From Scybalosoma faecavium (GTDB lineage Bacteria > Bacillota > Clostridia > Christensenellales > Christensenellaceae), in assembly GCA_018716135.1 (NCBI GenBank), contig DVKG01000007.1:1-64000 (forward strand): a stretch of DNA of 64,000 nt, read 5' to 3'. The notes under the pieces were generated by a model. It was not told the DNA's origin. It made no database searches and saw nothing but the letters and a program-made list of their open reading frames with translations. The position numbers and the translations under genes were made by a program. Numbering within the stretch: position 1 is the stretch's first letter; every line of letters begins with the position of its first letter. Positions 47,695-56,936 of the stretch are shown piece by piece.

Positions 47695-48039
47695 ATGAAA
47701 AAAGTGAAAATTACGGTACTGGAAAAGACTCTGAATAAAAAGCTGGCTGAACGATACGGCGTGGAAGGGCTGGGCGCTTGTCCCATGCTGCGCGAGGGTC
47801 AGGTGTTTTATGCCGACTATGCTAAGCCGGAGGGACTGTGCGACGAGGCGTGGAAGGCTATATATCAATACGTATTCGCTCTGGCGCACGGCGCGGAAAG
47901 CTTTTATTACGGAGATTGGATACGCGAGCCGGGCACGGCGATATGCTGCTGCAATGACGGATTGCGTCCGGTGATATTTAAACTTGAGGCGACAGAGCAG
48001 GAATCTGAAATTGACTATGAGCCTGTCGCAGAGGGCTGA
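47695..48039 (+). CDS. TIGR04076-family protein
   Basis: 114 residues. KVKITVLEKTLNKKLAERYG, CPMLREGQVF, PEGLCDEAWKAIYQYVFALAHGAE and the C-terminal CCNDGLRPVIFKLE match the TIGR04076 pattern of small proteins common in anaerobes, with conserved cysteines and unknown function. AAGGAG precedes the ATG. It may use the gap promoter upstream of it, not clearly identified. The rnhB fusion gene follows with its own promoter. Confidence 0.85.
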   Translation: MKKVKITVLEKTLNKKLAERYGVEGLGACPMLREGQVFYADYAKPEGLCDEAWKAIYQYVFALAHGAESFYYGDWIREPGTAICCCNDGLRPVIFKLEATEQESEIDYEPVAEG

Positions 48040-48046
48040 GCCGCAC

Positions 48047-48075
48047 TTGTTTTTTGTACTGCGGTATTCTATAAT
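48047..48075 (+). promoter_or_regulatory. Promoter of the rnhB-yraN fusion gene
   Basis: TTGTTT at 48047-48052 and TATAAT at 48070-48075, spacer 17. Confidence 0.7.
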
Positions 48076-48139
48076 TGAAAAGCAGCCGGAAGATTCAGGA
48101 TTATTGGGACAAATAAAAAAGTTTGCGAGAGATAAATAT

Positions 48140-49129
48140 ATGAACGAAACATTTTACGTACAGGAGCATGCCGCGCACGAATTCGGACTAAAGCTGGCCG
48201 GTGCGGATGAGGTGGGCAGAGGCTGCCTCGCCGGGCCGGTCGCAGCGGCGGCGGTGATAATGAATGATGATCCGGATTCGTATATACAGGGAATCGACGA
48301 CTCAAAGAAGCTGTCTGAAAAAAAACGTGAGGAGCTTTACGGAAAAATAGCCGAAAATGCGCTTTGTTATAACGTAGCGTTTGTAAGCAGAGAATATATA
48401 GACGAGCATGGGATACTCCCTGCGACGAGGCTGGCGTTTCAAGAGGCTATCGCCGGTTTAAAAATGCAGCCCGACAAAGTAATGTGCGATTACATAACAG
48501 GGCTTAAACTGGACGTCCCTCATGATGCTGTAATAAAAGGAGACGCTAAGATTTATTCCATAGCGGCGGCGAGCATAATCGCTAAAGTCGAAAGAGACAG
48601 ATATATGCGCGAGATGGCAAAGACGTATCCCGAATACGGCTTTGAAAAACACAAGGGCTACGGCACGAAGCAGCACAGAGAGGCTCTGGAAAAATTCGGC
48701 CCATGTCCGATGCACAGGAGGACGTTTATAACGAAAATATCTATGCCCGAGAGGATGAAGAGTTTGAATAATACAATAGGAAAGCTGGGAGAAAATAACG
48801 CCGCGTTATTTCTGGAATCTGAAGGGTACGACATACTTGAGCGAAATTACAGATGTACCGGAAGCGAGTTGGATATAATCGCGCGGAAAGATGATACGCT
48901 CGTGTGCGTAGAGGTCAAGTCGGGCAGGGAATATGGCGGAAGGCCTGCGGTTCATGTGAATGCAGACAAGAAGAACGCCATGCGCCGTGGATTGGAAAAG
49001 TATATTTACGACTCTAATCTGATGGAGCGCGGGATAGCACATGTGAGGATAGACGTTATCGAAGTGTATTTCGACTCCGATGACAAGGTTACGATGTTGG
49101 AGCATACTCAGAACGCCGTGACGTACTGA
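48140..49129 (+). CDS. rnhB: Fused ribonuclease HII and YraN (UPF0102) protein
   Basis: 329 residues from MNETFYVQEHAAHEFG. Residues about 15-215 are RNase HII, which cuts RNA in RNA-DNA hybrids: AGADEVGRGCLAGPV, DDSKKLSEKKRE, VMCDYITGL and KGDAKIYSIAAASIIAKVERDR give the acidic active site. Residues about 217-329 are a YraN-type endonuclease-like domain (KLGENNAALFLESEGYDILERNYRC, GSELDIIARKDDTLVCVEVKS). The frame is continuous with a short linker. Separate adjacent rnhB and yraN genes are usual; the fusion is notable. The ribosome site (GAGAG) is weak. Confidence 0.92.
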   Translation: MNETFYVQEHAAHEFGLKLAGADEVGRGCLAGPVAAAAVIMNDDPDSYIQGIDDSKKLSEKKREELYGKIAENALCYNVAFVSREYIDEHGILPATRLAFQEAIAGLKMQPDKVMCDYITGLKLDVPHDAVIKGDAKIYSIAAASIIAKVERDRYMREMAKTYPEYGFEKHKGYGTKQHREALEKFGPCPMHRRTFITKISMPERMKSLNNTIGKLGENNAALFLESEGYDILERNYRCTGSELDIIARKDDTLVCVEVKSGREYGGRPAVHVNADKKNAMRRGLEKYIYDSNLMERGIAHVRIDVIEVYFDSDDKVTMLEHTQNAVTY

Positions 49130-49170
49130 ATCTCACATGTATTAAAGAAGAATTTGGAAAGGAAGAGAAA

Positions 49171-52100
49171 TTGAAAAGGAAACTTATTGGCTTTTTACTT
49201 GTGTTTTTGGCGCTGGCTGTGCCTCTGAGCGCGAACGCTGAAGCAGAGGTTTTGGCAAATGTCGCTGTAGAGAACGCAGGGTTTGACTTGTGGACGGACA
49301 ACATGCCGGACGCATGGCAGATCAGCGGCGCGGATGTAGTCAGCCGCGGAATGTCGGGCGGCGAATCATATCTGGAAATGCAGCTTAACAGCGATGGAAA
49401 TGCGCAGGTTTTCCAGAATATGACTCTGGAACCTGATTCTATATATAAAATATCGTGCAGAATGATGATGCAGGGGGTCACCGGCTCGGGCAGCGCGGGC
49501 ATAACTATTGAGTCTCAGGCGGCCGGCTCGCAGGCCGACGCGCAGCTCGACGGAGCATGGCAGAATGTGCTGCTGTATATTGAAACGGACAGCGCAGAGA
49601 CTCAGACGTATACTGTGCAGTTTGGCATGGGGACAGATTCGGCAGACGCGCAGGGCATGATATGTATAGATGATGTTGTAATAGAGAAATTGTCAGAAGC
49701 TCCTCTCGGGGCGCCGGTCTATGCGGTCTATGGCGGAACAGGGTCTCAGCATATGATTTCCGCAGATATAAAGACGTATGACGACCTTCTCACGCCGGCG
49801 GAGGATGTATATGTAAGCTGGAACGACATAGGCGTTGTGCTTTGCGCAGCGTTGGTTTTTGTTTTTATATATTTGCTTATGACAGGGCGGCATGCGCCGA
49901 AATTTGCGGCTCGAATGGGAAGCCGGCGCTGGATGACAGTGGCGTTTGCAGCTGCGTTTATTGTCAGGATTTTCTTTGCCATGCGCTCAGAAGGTCACAT
50001 AACAGATTTAAATTGCTTCCGCGCGTGGGCGGCGGCTCTGGCGCAGGACGGGCTGTCGGGATTTTATGAAAGCGGCATGTTCGCAGATTACCCGCCGGCG
50101 TATATGTATGTGCTTTATGTGCTGGGGAAGATAGGCTCTCTTCTGGGGCTCAGCTCGGGTGAGGATGGGTATAAGCTGCTGGTGCAGATTCCCGCTGTAA
50201 TTGCAGATTTGGCATTGGCGTATGTGTTCTATCGCATGGCGAAAAAGAGACTCGGAAGAGCGACGGGAAGCGTGCTTTCCATGGCGCTGCTGTTTTGTCC
50301 GGCGATAATATGTCTCTCGGCGGCGTGGGTTCAGATAGACTCTGTATTAATACTTGGCTTAGTGGCGGTATTGTACCTGCTGCATACGGACAAAAAGGCT
50401 TGCGCGGCGATGCTCTGGGCGCTGATGGTGCTGACAAAGCCGCAGGCGCTTATACTCGGTCCCGTTTTGCTTTTTGTACTTATTGCGGATATAGCCAAAA
50501 AGGAGACGAGAAAGAGAAGCTTTTGTCAGCTGGGAATAGCTTTAGTCGGCATGGCGGCGGTTTACACAATCGTCACGCTTCCGATGAAGGGCGGCCAGAG
50601 TTTCTTTTACGCTATAGAGAAAATAGCGGGAACGACGTCCTTCTACGCATATACTTCCGCAAATGCCTTTAACCTGCTCGGTCTGCTCGGCGGGAATTTT
50701 ACGCCGAACACAGAGACCATGCTGGGGATACCGTATACCATATGGGGCGTCGCAGGAATTGTCATCAGCCTGATAGTCAGCGCAGCGGTTTATTTCAAAA
50801 AGCCGGACAGATCCAGAGTGTATTTGACGGCGGGCGTGCTTTATATGCTGATGTTCACGCTTGCGCATAACATGCACGAGAGATACCTGCTCCCCGCGGC
50901 GGTGCTTATGCTCTTCGCGGCGGTGCAGTCTGACTCAAGGAGAATGACGATAAGCAGCATGGCACTTTTCGCCGTGTCGTTCTTCAATATATATGTGACC
51001 TACATATTTAAGACTGTCTATATTTATGACATAGTTTTTACTTTGGGTTGTATATCAACACTTTGTGCGGCGGCATATACGCTGTACGCTGCGATCGCGG
51101 AGACGGTCGGTTTTGAAGAAAAGAAGAAGCTGAAAATTCCGCATGTGCTTCTGCTTCCTCCCAAAGAGGTTTCCATGAAGCGCGCGAAGGAAAGGCTGTA
51201 CAGCTTCTCTCCCGATCCGGAGCGGAAGGTTACGCGGAAAGACGTGCTGATTATGGCGATAATTTCCGTGATATACGCAGGCTTTGCGTTTACCAACCTG
51301 GGCAGTACGACAATACCGGAAAGAGTATACGATACGGCGCAGGCGGGGGATATATATACGATAGATTTCGGATCTCAGCAGGATGTTTCGCTTGTAAAGT
51401 ACTATCCCGGATATTGCGAGGGCAGCATCAAGCTGGAATACAGCGAGGACGGCCTGACGTTTTATCCTCTGGAAGGCGGAGAGATAGAGAACAAATACCG
51501 CAATATGTTCGAATGGCAGTTCAATAATTTGAGCTTTTCCGCCAAGGCGGTGCGCATTTATGTGACGGAAGGGTATATGGAGATACGCGAGCTGGCGTTT
51601 TTCAGAGACAGCTATGCGAAAGAAATAATACCGATACAGAGCTCCGTGCTGACGCGGAACGGAGAGGTGCAGGATGCGCCGTACTTATGCGACGAGCAGG
51701 ATCAGGCGATAGGCGCGGCTGATTACATGACGGAAATGTACTTCGATGAGATATATCATGCGCGTACTGCTTACGAATATCTCGAGGGCATATATCCGTA
51801 TGAGATTACACATCCGCCTCTGGGAAAATCTATAATAACCATAGGCATACGGCTGTTCGGCTTCAATCCGTTCGGATGGAGATTTATGGGTGCGCTGACA
51901 GGCGTGCTGATGCTTCCTGTGTTTTACATATTTGCAAAGCGCGTTTTTAAAAGGACTAAATGGGCGGCCATAGCGACGACGCTGTTCGCGGCGGATTTTA
52001 TGCACTATTCGCTGACCAGAATAGCGACGATAGACAGCTACAGTCTGCTGTTCATACTGCTGATGTATCTGTTCATGTACGAATACAAGCAGCACAATTT

Positions 52101-52965
52101 CTTAAAAGAACCGCTCAGCCGGACGCTGGTTCCGCTGGGGCTGTGCGGAGGAGCGTGGGCGCTCGGCGCAGCGACGAAGTGGATATGTATTTATGCCGGA
52201 GTCGGGCTGTTTATATTGTTTTTCCACACGGTGTATCAACGAGCGAAGGAATACAAGCTCGCCGTGCGCGAGGGAGATGAAGCAGTCTGCCGAGTCTACA
52301 AAAAGAATTTAACGCTTACGCTGCTGTTCTGTGTTGCGGTGTTTTTGATAATACCTGTGCTGGTTTATATAATAAGCTATTTGCCGTACTTTAATGCGTC
52401 TGATACTTATACGCTGAAGGATGTGTGGAATAATCAGGTTTATATGCTCACGTATCACAAGAATCTGGACCCCGAATCGGTGCATCCGTACAGCTCGTCC
52501 GTTTACACGTGGATATTCAACATACGCCCGACCTTCTTCTTTAACGCGGAAGGCTCCGCGCCTGACGTATACGGAGTGATATGGTGTATGGGCAATCCGC
52601 TGCTTTGGATAAGCGGACTGGCGGCGGTTATGTATCTGGTCGGAATGCGCAACAAAAATATGCTTAAATCTAAAGGAATCAGCTATATCACCGTATGCGC
52701 GGCGGCTCAGCTTTTGCCGTGGGTGCTGATAACTCGAGAGGTGTTTATATATCACTTTTTTGCGACGCTGCCGTTTTTAATAATGGCGGTGGTGTATGCG
52801 CTGAGGCATATCAGCGAAACGTACTCGCGAGGGAAGCTGTTCGTCAAGATATTTGTCGCGACTGTTTGTCTCATGTTCCTGCTGTTCTATCCTATAACGA
52901 CAGGGATAAGCGTGCCCAAGTGGATATTATACGCGCTGCAATGGCTGCCGACGTGGCCCATATAG
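49171..52965 (+). CDS. Giant double GT-C glycosyltransferase with carbohydrate-binding-like and discoidin-like domains
   Basis: 1264 residues from TTG at 49171 (GGAAAGGAAG upstream). Signal peptide 1-25, then a beta-rich CBM4/9-like domain (about 28-175). A membrane segment near 215-235 leads to a first GT-C module with the acidic loop TDLNCFRAW near residue 278 and DYPPAYMYV. A second anchor at about 690 is followed by a discoidin (F5/8C)-like domain (about 714-810). A GT39/PMT module follows, with YFDEIYHA (acidic pair near 858) and THPPLGK, ending in LPTWPI. Likely transfers sugars from a polyprenyl carrier outside the membrane; acceptor unknown. Confidence 0.85.
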   Translation: MKRKLIGFLLVFLALAVPLSANAEAEVLANVAVENAGFDLWTDNMPDAWQISGADVVSRGMSGGESYLEMQLNSDGNAQVFQNMTLEPDSIYKISCRMMMQGVTGSGSAGITIESQAAGSQADAQLDGAWQNVLLYIETDSAETQTYTVQFGMGTDSADAQGMICIDDVVIEKLSEAPLGAPVYAVYGGTGSQHMISADIKTYDDLLTPAEDVYVSWNDIGVVLCAALVFVFIYLLMTGRHAPKFAARMGSRRWMTVAFAAAFIVRIFFAMRSEGHITDLNCFRAWAAALAQDGLSGFYESGMFADYPPAYMYVLYVLGKIGSLLGLSSGEDGYKLLVQIPAVIADLALAYVFYRMAKKRLGRATGSVLSMALLFCPAIICLSAAWVQIDSVLILGLVAVLYLLHTDKKACAAMLWALMVLTKPQALILGPVLLFVLIADIAKKETRKRSFCQLGIALVGMAAVYTIVTLPMKGGQSFFYAIEKIAGTTSFYAYTSANAFNLLGLLGGNFTPNTETMLGIPYTIWGVAGIVISLIVSAAVYFKKPDRSRVYLTAGVLYMLMFTLAHNMHERYLLPAAVLMLFAAVQSDSRRMTISSMALFAVSFFNIYVTYIFKTVYIYDIVFTLGCISTLCAAAYTLYAAIAETVGFEEKKKLKIPHVLLLPPKEVSMKRAKERLYSFSPDPERKVTRKDVLIMAIISVIYAGFAFTNLGSTTIPERVYDTAQAGDIYTIDFGSQQDVSLVKYYPGYCEGSIKLEYSEDGLTFYPLEGGEIENKYRNMFEWQFNNLSFSAKAVRIYVTEGYMEIRELAFFRDSYAKEIIPIQSSVLTRNGEVQDAPYLCDEQDQAIGAADYMTEMYFDEIYHARTAYEYLEGIYPYEITHPPLGKSIITIGIRLFGFNPFGWRFMGALTGVLMLPVFYIFAKRVFKRTKWAAIATTLFAADFMHYSLTRIATIDSYSLLFILLMYLFMYEYKQHNFLKEPLSRTLVPLGLCGGAWALGAATKWICIYAGVGLFILFFHTVYQRAKEYKLAVREGDEAVCRVYKKNLTLTLLFCVAVFLIIPVLVYIISYLPYFNASDTYTLKDVWNNQVYMLTYHKNLDPESVHPYSSSVYTWIFNIRPTFFFNAEGSAPDVYGVIWCMGNPLLWISGLAAVMYLVGMRNKNMLKSKGISYITVCAAAQLLPWVLITREVFIYHFFATLPFLIMAVVYALRHISETYSRGKLFVKIFVATVCLMFLLFYPITTGISVPKWILYALQWLPTWPI

Positions 52966-52985
52966 CTTAACAAAGGAGAAGGAGA

Positions 52986-54509
52986 ATGATTGTAAAAGTA
53001 CAGAGCTGCGGACTCGAAGGACTCAAAGGCTATTCCGTATGGGTGGAGCTGGATCATTCTCCCGGTATTCCGCAGTGGAACATGGTGGGGCTGCCTGTCC
53101 TCGCCGTCAGGGAATCCAGAGACAGAGTGCGCGCTGCGGTAGTAAACAGCGGATTTGACTTCCCTTCGGATAAGATTGTTATAAATCTTGCTCCGGCGGA
53201 CGTGCGCAAAGAGAAAGCCATATACGACCTGCCGATAGCGATAGCGCTTATTGCAGTCTCCGGGGAGGTATCCATGCGCGGCTGGGAGGATACGGTATTC
53301 ATAGGCGAGCTGGGTCTGGACGGGAGTGTGCGCGCGGCGCGCGGCGTCCTGCCGATGACTATAGACGCGCAGCAGCGCGGGGTGAAGCGGATAATCCTGC
53401 CGAGAGAGAACGCGGCCGAAGCGGCGTATGTCGAAGGAATTGACATATATCCCGTGTCTAATCTGAGGGAGGCGGCGGAGCTTATGAGAGCGCAGACGCT
53501 CCCGGCGCCTTTCCCGAAAGCGGAATTTAAACCTACGGTAGAGCAGGGCAGCGTGGATTTCAAATACATAAAAGGTCAGTATATGGCAAAGCGAGCTCTG
53601 GAGATAGCAGTCGCGGGAGGGCACAATATACTTTTTATCGGGGCGCCCGGCTCGGGAAAGACCATGCTGGCCAGGGCGGCGCAGTCTATTGCGCCTGAGA
53701 TGAGCTTTGCCGAAGCAATAGAGACGACTATGATACACTCTGTCGCAGGGGAGGACATGCCGGGAGGGATAGTCTCTGCGCGGCCGTTCCGCGCGCCGCA
53801 TCAGACTGCGTCAGGGCCGGCGATAACGGGCGGCGGAAGCAACGCGGCGCCCGGCGAGCTGAGCCTCGCGCATAACGGAATACTTTTTCTCGACGAGCTG
53901 CCGGAGTTCAAACGTGACGCGCTGGAATGTATGCGTCAGCCGCTGGAGTCGGGGACGGTGCATATTTCACGGGTAAATGCAAAATACTCTTATCCGGCGA
54001 GCTTTATGCTCATTGCGGCCATGAACCCATGCCCCTGCGGATTTTTCGGGGACAAAACGACTAAATGCACATGCAAGAGCAGCGCGAGACAGAACTACAT
54101 TGCAAAGATAAGCGGCCCTTTGTTAGACAGGATAGATATGCACATCGAAGTGCCGCGTTTGGACTATGCTCAAATGTCGGACGTAAAAGAACCGGAAAGC
54201 TCGGCTGTTGTGCGAGAAAGAGTGCAGAGGGCAAGAGAGATACAGAGCAGACGGTTTGGCGGAGAGATAACGTGCAACGCAAGAATGACGGAGCGGCACA
54301 TAAGCGAATACTGCCGCCTGGACGACGCGGCCGGCAGGATACTCGAGGCTGCGTATGACAAGCTGGGCATGAGCGCGCGCTCTCACAACAGGATACTTAA
54401 AGTCTCAAGGACGATTGCGGATTCGTCCGGATGTGAAAAAATACAGGCGCAGCATGTAGCGGAGGCTCTGCAATATCGCGCCTTGGACAGGAAATACTGG
54501 ACATATTGA
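52986..54509 (+). CDS. comM: ComM/YifB-family Mg-chelatase-like AAA+ ATPase
   Basis: 507 residues. The N-terminal domain (GLEGLKGYSVWVELDHSPGIPQWNMVGLP) has the Lon-like fold. The AAA+ part has Walker A GAPGSGKTMLARA near residue 218, Walker B ILFLDELPEF and the zinc-like cysteines MNPCPCGFFGDKTTKCTC. In naturally competent bacteria ComM is a helicase aiding branch migration during recombination. In most Firmicutes it sits by rnhB, yraN and dprA; here rnhB-yraN is just upstream across the GT gene, and dprA is absent. Confidence 0.94.
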   Translation: MIVKVQSCGLEGLKGYSVWVELDHSPGIPQWNMVGLPVLAVRESRDRVRAAVVNSGFDFPSDKIVINLAPADVRKEKAIYDLPIAIALIAVSGEVSMRGWEDTVFIGELGLDGSVRAARGVLPMTIDAQQRGVKRIILPRENAAEAAYVEGIDIYPVSNLREAAELMRAQTLPAPFPKAEFKPTVEQGSVDFKYIKGQYMAKRALEIAVAGGHNILFIGAPGSGKTMLARAAQSIAPEMSFAEAIETTMIHSVAGEDMPGGIVSARPFRAPHQTASGPAITGGGSNAAPGELSLAHNGILFLDELPEFKRDALECMRQPLESGTVHISRVNAKYSYPASFMLIAAMNPCPCGFFGDKTTKCTCKSSARQNYIAKISGPLLDRIDMHIEVPRLDYAQMSDVKEPESSAVVRERVQRAREIQSRRFGGEITCNARMTERHISEYCRLDDAAGRILEAAYDKLGMSARSHNRILKVSRTIADSSGCEKIQAQHVAEALQYRALDRKYWTY

Positions 54510-54538
54510 CCGCGGCGGTCCAAAAAGGCTAAATACTC

Positions 54539-54567
54539 TTGTAAATCGCAAATATCTGTGGTAGAAT
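54539..54567 (+). promoter_or_regulatory. Promoter of the VTC-DUF4956-hydrolase operon
   Basis: TTGTAA at 54539-54544 and TAGAAT at 54562-54567, spacer 17. Confidence 0.65.
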
Positions 54568-54604
54568 AAGCTTTGCTGGACGCATCTATTAAAGAAGGAG
54601 AGCT

Positions 54605-54616
54605 ATGAAAGCATGA
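54605..54616 (+). other. Three-codon upstream ORF overlapping the VTC start
   Basis: The well-placed AAGGAG is followed by ATG AAA GCA TGA. Its stop overlaps the next ATG (54613), where the VTC protein begins. Ribosomes would have to reinitiate or choose the second ATG. Confidence 0.45.
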
Positions 54617-55359
54617 CTCAGGGCAAGCACGGCAGGGCGCACTCATCTGTGAAACAGAAAACAGAAAAACAAACAAAACCGTACTACCGACACGAGCTGA
54701 AATACTATATCAACTATATAGATTATCTCTCTGTGCGTCAATCTCTGCGTCATCTGCTTGAGTCGGACAGCAATGCCGATAAAAACGGCGATTACATAAT
54801 CAGAAGCCTGTATTTTGACGATTTGGGCGATTCTGCGCTGAGAAAAAAGATAGCGGGCGTAGATAACCGTGATAAATACAGGATCAGAATATATAATTTT
54901 TCCAACGATGTGATAAAGCTGGAGAAGAAAATAAAAAATAACGGATATATTCGAAAAGATACGATAACACTCAGCGAAGACGAGTATGACGCTATTATGG
55001 CAGGGGAGACGGAGTTTCTGCTCAGGCGCAGAGAACCTCTGGCTCATGAGATGTATCTGCAAATGAAGCAGAACATGCTGAGACCCCGCGTAATAGTAGA
55101 CTACACTCGGGAGGCGTACGTAATGGATTATCAGCGCGTGCGCATAACCTTCGATAAAGATTTGAAAAGTACGAGCATAAACGGCAGCATCTTCGATCCT
55201 GATCTGCCGACTATACCCATGCTGGACAGAGGCATGGTCGTGCTTGAAGTAAAATTCGGACAATACCTTCCGGACTTCATAAGGGGAGTGCTTTGGACGC
55301 TGGAAGCGCCCAGGAGATCCGCCATCTCAAAGTACACCATATGCCGGAAATACGATTAG
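54613..55359 (+). CDS. VTC-domain protein (polyphosphate polymerase-like)
   Basis: 248 residues. The tunnel-fold VTC domain shows YYRHELKYYIN, DYIIRSLYFDD, RDKYRIRIYN, IKLEKKIKNNGYIRKDT, RPRVIVDYTREAY and a late acidic VVLEVKFGQYLPDFIR. Eukaryotic Vtc4 makes polyphosphate from ATP in such a tunnel; bacterial versions are largely uncharacterised. It is the first gene of a tight operon with DUF4956 and a metallohydrolase. Many bacterial VTC genes are next to DUF4956 and CotH; CotH is missing here. Start chosen at 54613 because an earlier ATG stops after three codons. Confidence 0.92.
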   Translation: MTQGKHGRAHSSVKQKTEKQTKPYYRHELKYYINYIDYLSVRQSLRHLLESDSNADKNGDYIIRSLYFDDLGDSALRKKIAGVDNRDKYRIRIYNFSNDVIKLEKKIKNNGYIRKDTITLSEDEYDAIMAGETEFLLRRREPLAHEMYLQMKQNMLRPRVIVDYTREAYVMDYQRVRITFDKDLKSTSINGSIFDPDLPTIPMLDRGMVVLEVKFGQYLPDFIRGVLWTLEAPRRSAISKYTICRKYD

Positions 55360-55389
55360 CAATATTGGGAACGGAGGCTTTCTTTAAAA

Positions 55390-56058
55390 ATGGGTAATTT
55401 ATTCAGCGGTATCCTGAGCGGATTTACGCTTGTGGGCGACGTATCGTTGGGCAGAGCGCTGGTTACGATAATTCTGGCGTTTATCATGGGTCTGTTCATA
55501 CTGTTCATCTACAAGCGCACGTTTACAGGAGTGGTTTATACAAAGAGCTTTGGATATGCTCTGGTTATGCTGGGGCTTATAACGTCGATGCTCATCATGG
55601 TTATTTCCAGCAACCTCATGCTGTCTCTCGGTACGGTCGGCGCGCTTTCGATAGTCAGATTCCGTACTGCCGTTAAGGATGCAATAGACACTGTATTTAT
55701 GTTCTGGTCCATAGGTATGGGGATTATGATGGGCTCGGGATTATACTTGATATCTATAATATCATGCCTGTTGGTAGGCTTGGCTATGGTTATACTTTCC
55801 GCTATGCAGATTAAGAAGGATCAGCCGTATGTACTCGTGCTCAGATTCCACGAATACTGCAAAGCGGATGTGCAGAACCTTCTGCGCAAGCTTCCTTCCG
55901 GCAAGCTGAAATCCAAAACGGTGGCTCGCGGCGTTATTGAGATGACGTTGGAGATGAACGTAAAGGATCAGGATATAGCGATGATAGACCGCTTCGCACG
56001 GATAGACGGAGTGCTGGATGCGACGCTGATCAGTTATACAGGAGATTTAGTAGCGTGA
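55390..56058 (+). CDS. DUF4956 membrane protein
   Basis: 222 residues. Three or four membrane segments occupy residues 20-145 (VTIILAFIMGLFILFIYKRTFTG, LGLITSMLIMVIS). The conserved block SLGTVGALSIVRFRTAVKDAIDTVFMFWSIGMG is the family signature. A cytoplasmic alpha/beta domain follows (about 150-222). DUF4956 proteins co-occur with VTC-domain proteins and may form a membrane channel or anchor for the product; this is inferred. GGAGG lies 12 bases before the ATG. Confidence 0.9.
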   Translation: MGNLFSGILSGFTLVGDVSLGRALVTIILAFIMGLFILFIYKRTFTGVVYTKSFGYALVMLGLITSMLIMVISSNLMLSLGTVGALSIVRFRTAVKDAIDTVFMFWSIGMGIMMGSGLYLISIISCLLVGLAMVILSAMQIKKDQPYVLVLRFHEYCKADVQNLLRKLPSGKLKSKTVARGVIEMTLEMNVKDQDIAMIDRFARIDGVLDATLISYTGDLVA

Positions 56059-56771
56059 AAATAACGTATTTAGATAACAGCGGTTTCGCTGTAGAGATAA
56101 ACAATGACCTTTTGATATTCGATTATTACAACAATCGCAGCGAGACGGGAAAGACCTTCGCGGACGGCGTAATAGACTTCGATGCGCTGGAGGGCTACGA
56201 CAACATATATTGTTTTGTCAGCCATGAGCATCCGGATCATTTTACTCGTGCGATATTCCGAATTGCCCGCCGCAACCCGAATACTCATTATATAATCGAC
56301 CGCAAGATAAAACCTGCGGAAGGTGTGGACTCTACCAGAATGGCGCCGAGTTCCTTTTATGAGGATGGGAAGATATATGTTATGGCCTTTGGCTCTACGG
56401 ACGAGGGCGTATCTTATGTTGTTCAGATACATGGAAAGACTTTGTTCCACGCAGGCGACCTGCATTGCTGGCACTGGATGATGGAGTCGGATGAGAGCGA
56501 ATCTAAAAAAGCGCGCGAGGCCTATACCAAAGAGCTTACAACTATAAGAAAGTATTTGAATGACAGGCCGGACGTAGCTTTTCTGGTGCTGGACCCGAGG
56601 CTTACGCAGGGGATTGACGACGGTCTGCTGGAGTTTAACGCAATGTTCAAACCAAAGTACATTGTTCCGATGCACATGCAGGGTGAATATTGGCTGTCCA
56701 AGCCGCTTTCGCGCAAGATAAAATGTCCGGTGTGGTGTTATGACCACCGAGGTCAGTCTATAGAGATTTAG
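56055..56771 (+). CDS. Metallo-beta-lactamase-fold hydrolase linked to VTC-DUF4956
   Basis: 238 residues. The metal motif is SHEHPDHF (HxHxDH) near residue 57, with a second Asp/His site in LFHAGDLHCWHW and a late His in IVPMHMQG. The fold and length resemble UlaG-type cytoplasmic hydrolases. The GTG start overlaps the DUF4956 stop (GTGA), so translation is coupled. Being the third gene of the operon it may act on a phosphorylated product or regulator of the VTC enzyme. This link is not known to me from described systems. Confidence 0.9.
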   Translation: MKITYLDNSGFAVEINNDLLIFDYYNNRSETGKTFADGVIDFDALEGYDNIYCFVSHEHPDHFTRAIFRIARRNPNTHYIIDRKIKPAEGVDSTRMAPSSFYEDGKIYVMAFGSTDEGVSYVVQIHGKTLFHAGDLHCWHWMMESDESESKKAREAYTKELTTIRKYLNDRPDVAFLVLDPRLTQGIDDGLLEFNAMFKPKYIVPMHMQGEYWLSKPLSRKIKCPVWCYDHRGQSIEI

Positions 56772-56786
56772 GTTTGGAGCCGGAGC

Positions 56787-56816
56787 AAACGCTTTCGCTG
56801 TTGAAAGCGTTTTTGC
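56787..56816 (+). terminator. Terminator of the VTC operon
   Basis: AAACGCTTTC / GAAAGCGTTT, perfect 10-bp stem with a six-base loop, followed by TT and GCTTGTTT. Confidence 0.85.
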
Positions 56817-56890
56817 TTGTTTATAGAGTAAATAATACCTTATATGCGGCAGAATTAACGCAGGATTAACAATCCGAGCCTGCCGCGCTG

Positions 56891-56918
56891 TTTTGCAGAA
56901 TTAAAATTTATATATAAT
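56891..56918 (+). promoter_or_regulatory. Possible promoter of typA
   Basis: TATAAT at 56913-56918 with a weak TTTTGC at 56891-56896 (spacer 16). Confidence 0.4.
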
Positions 56919-56936
56919 ACAGAGGATTAACATTAC

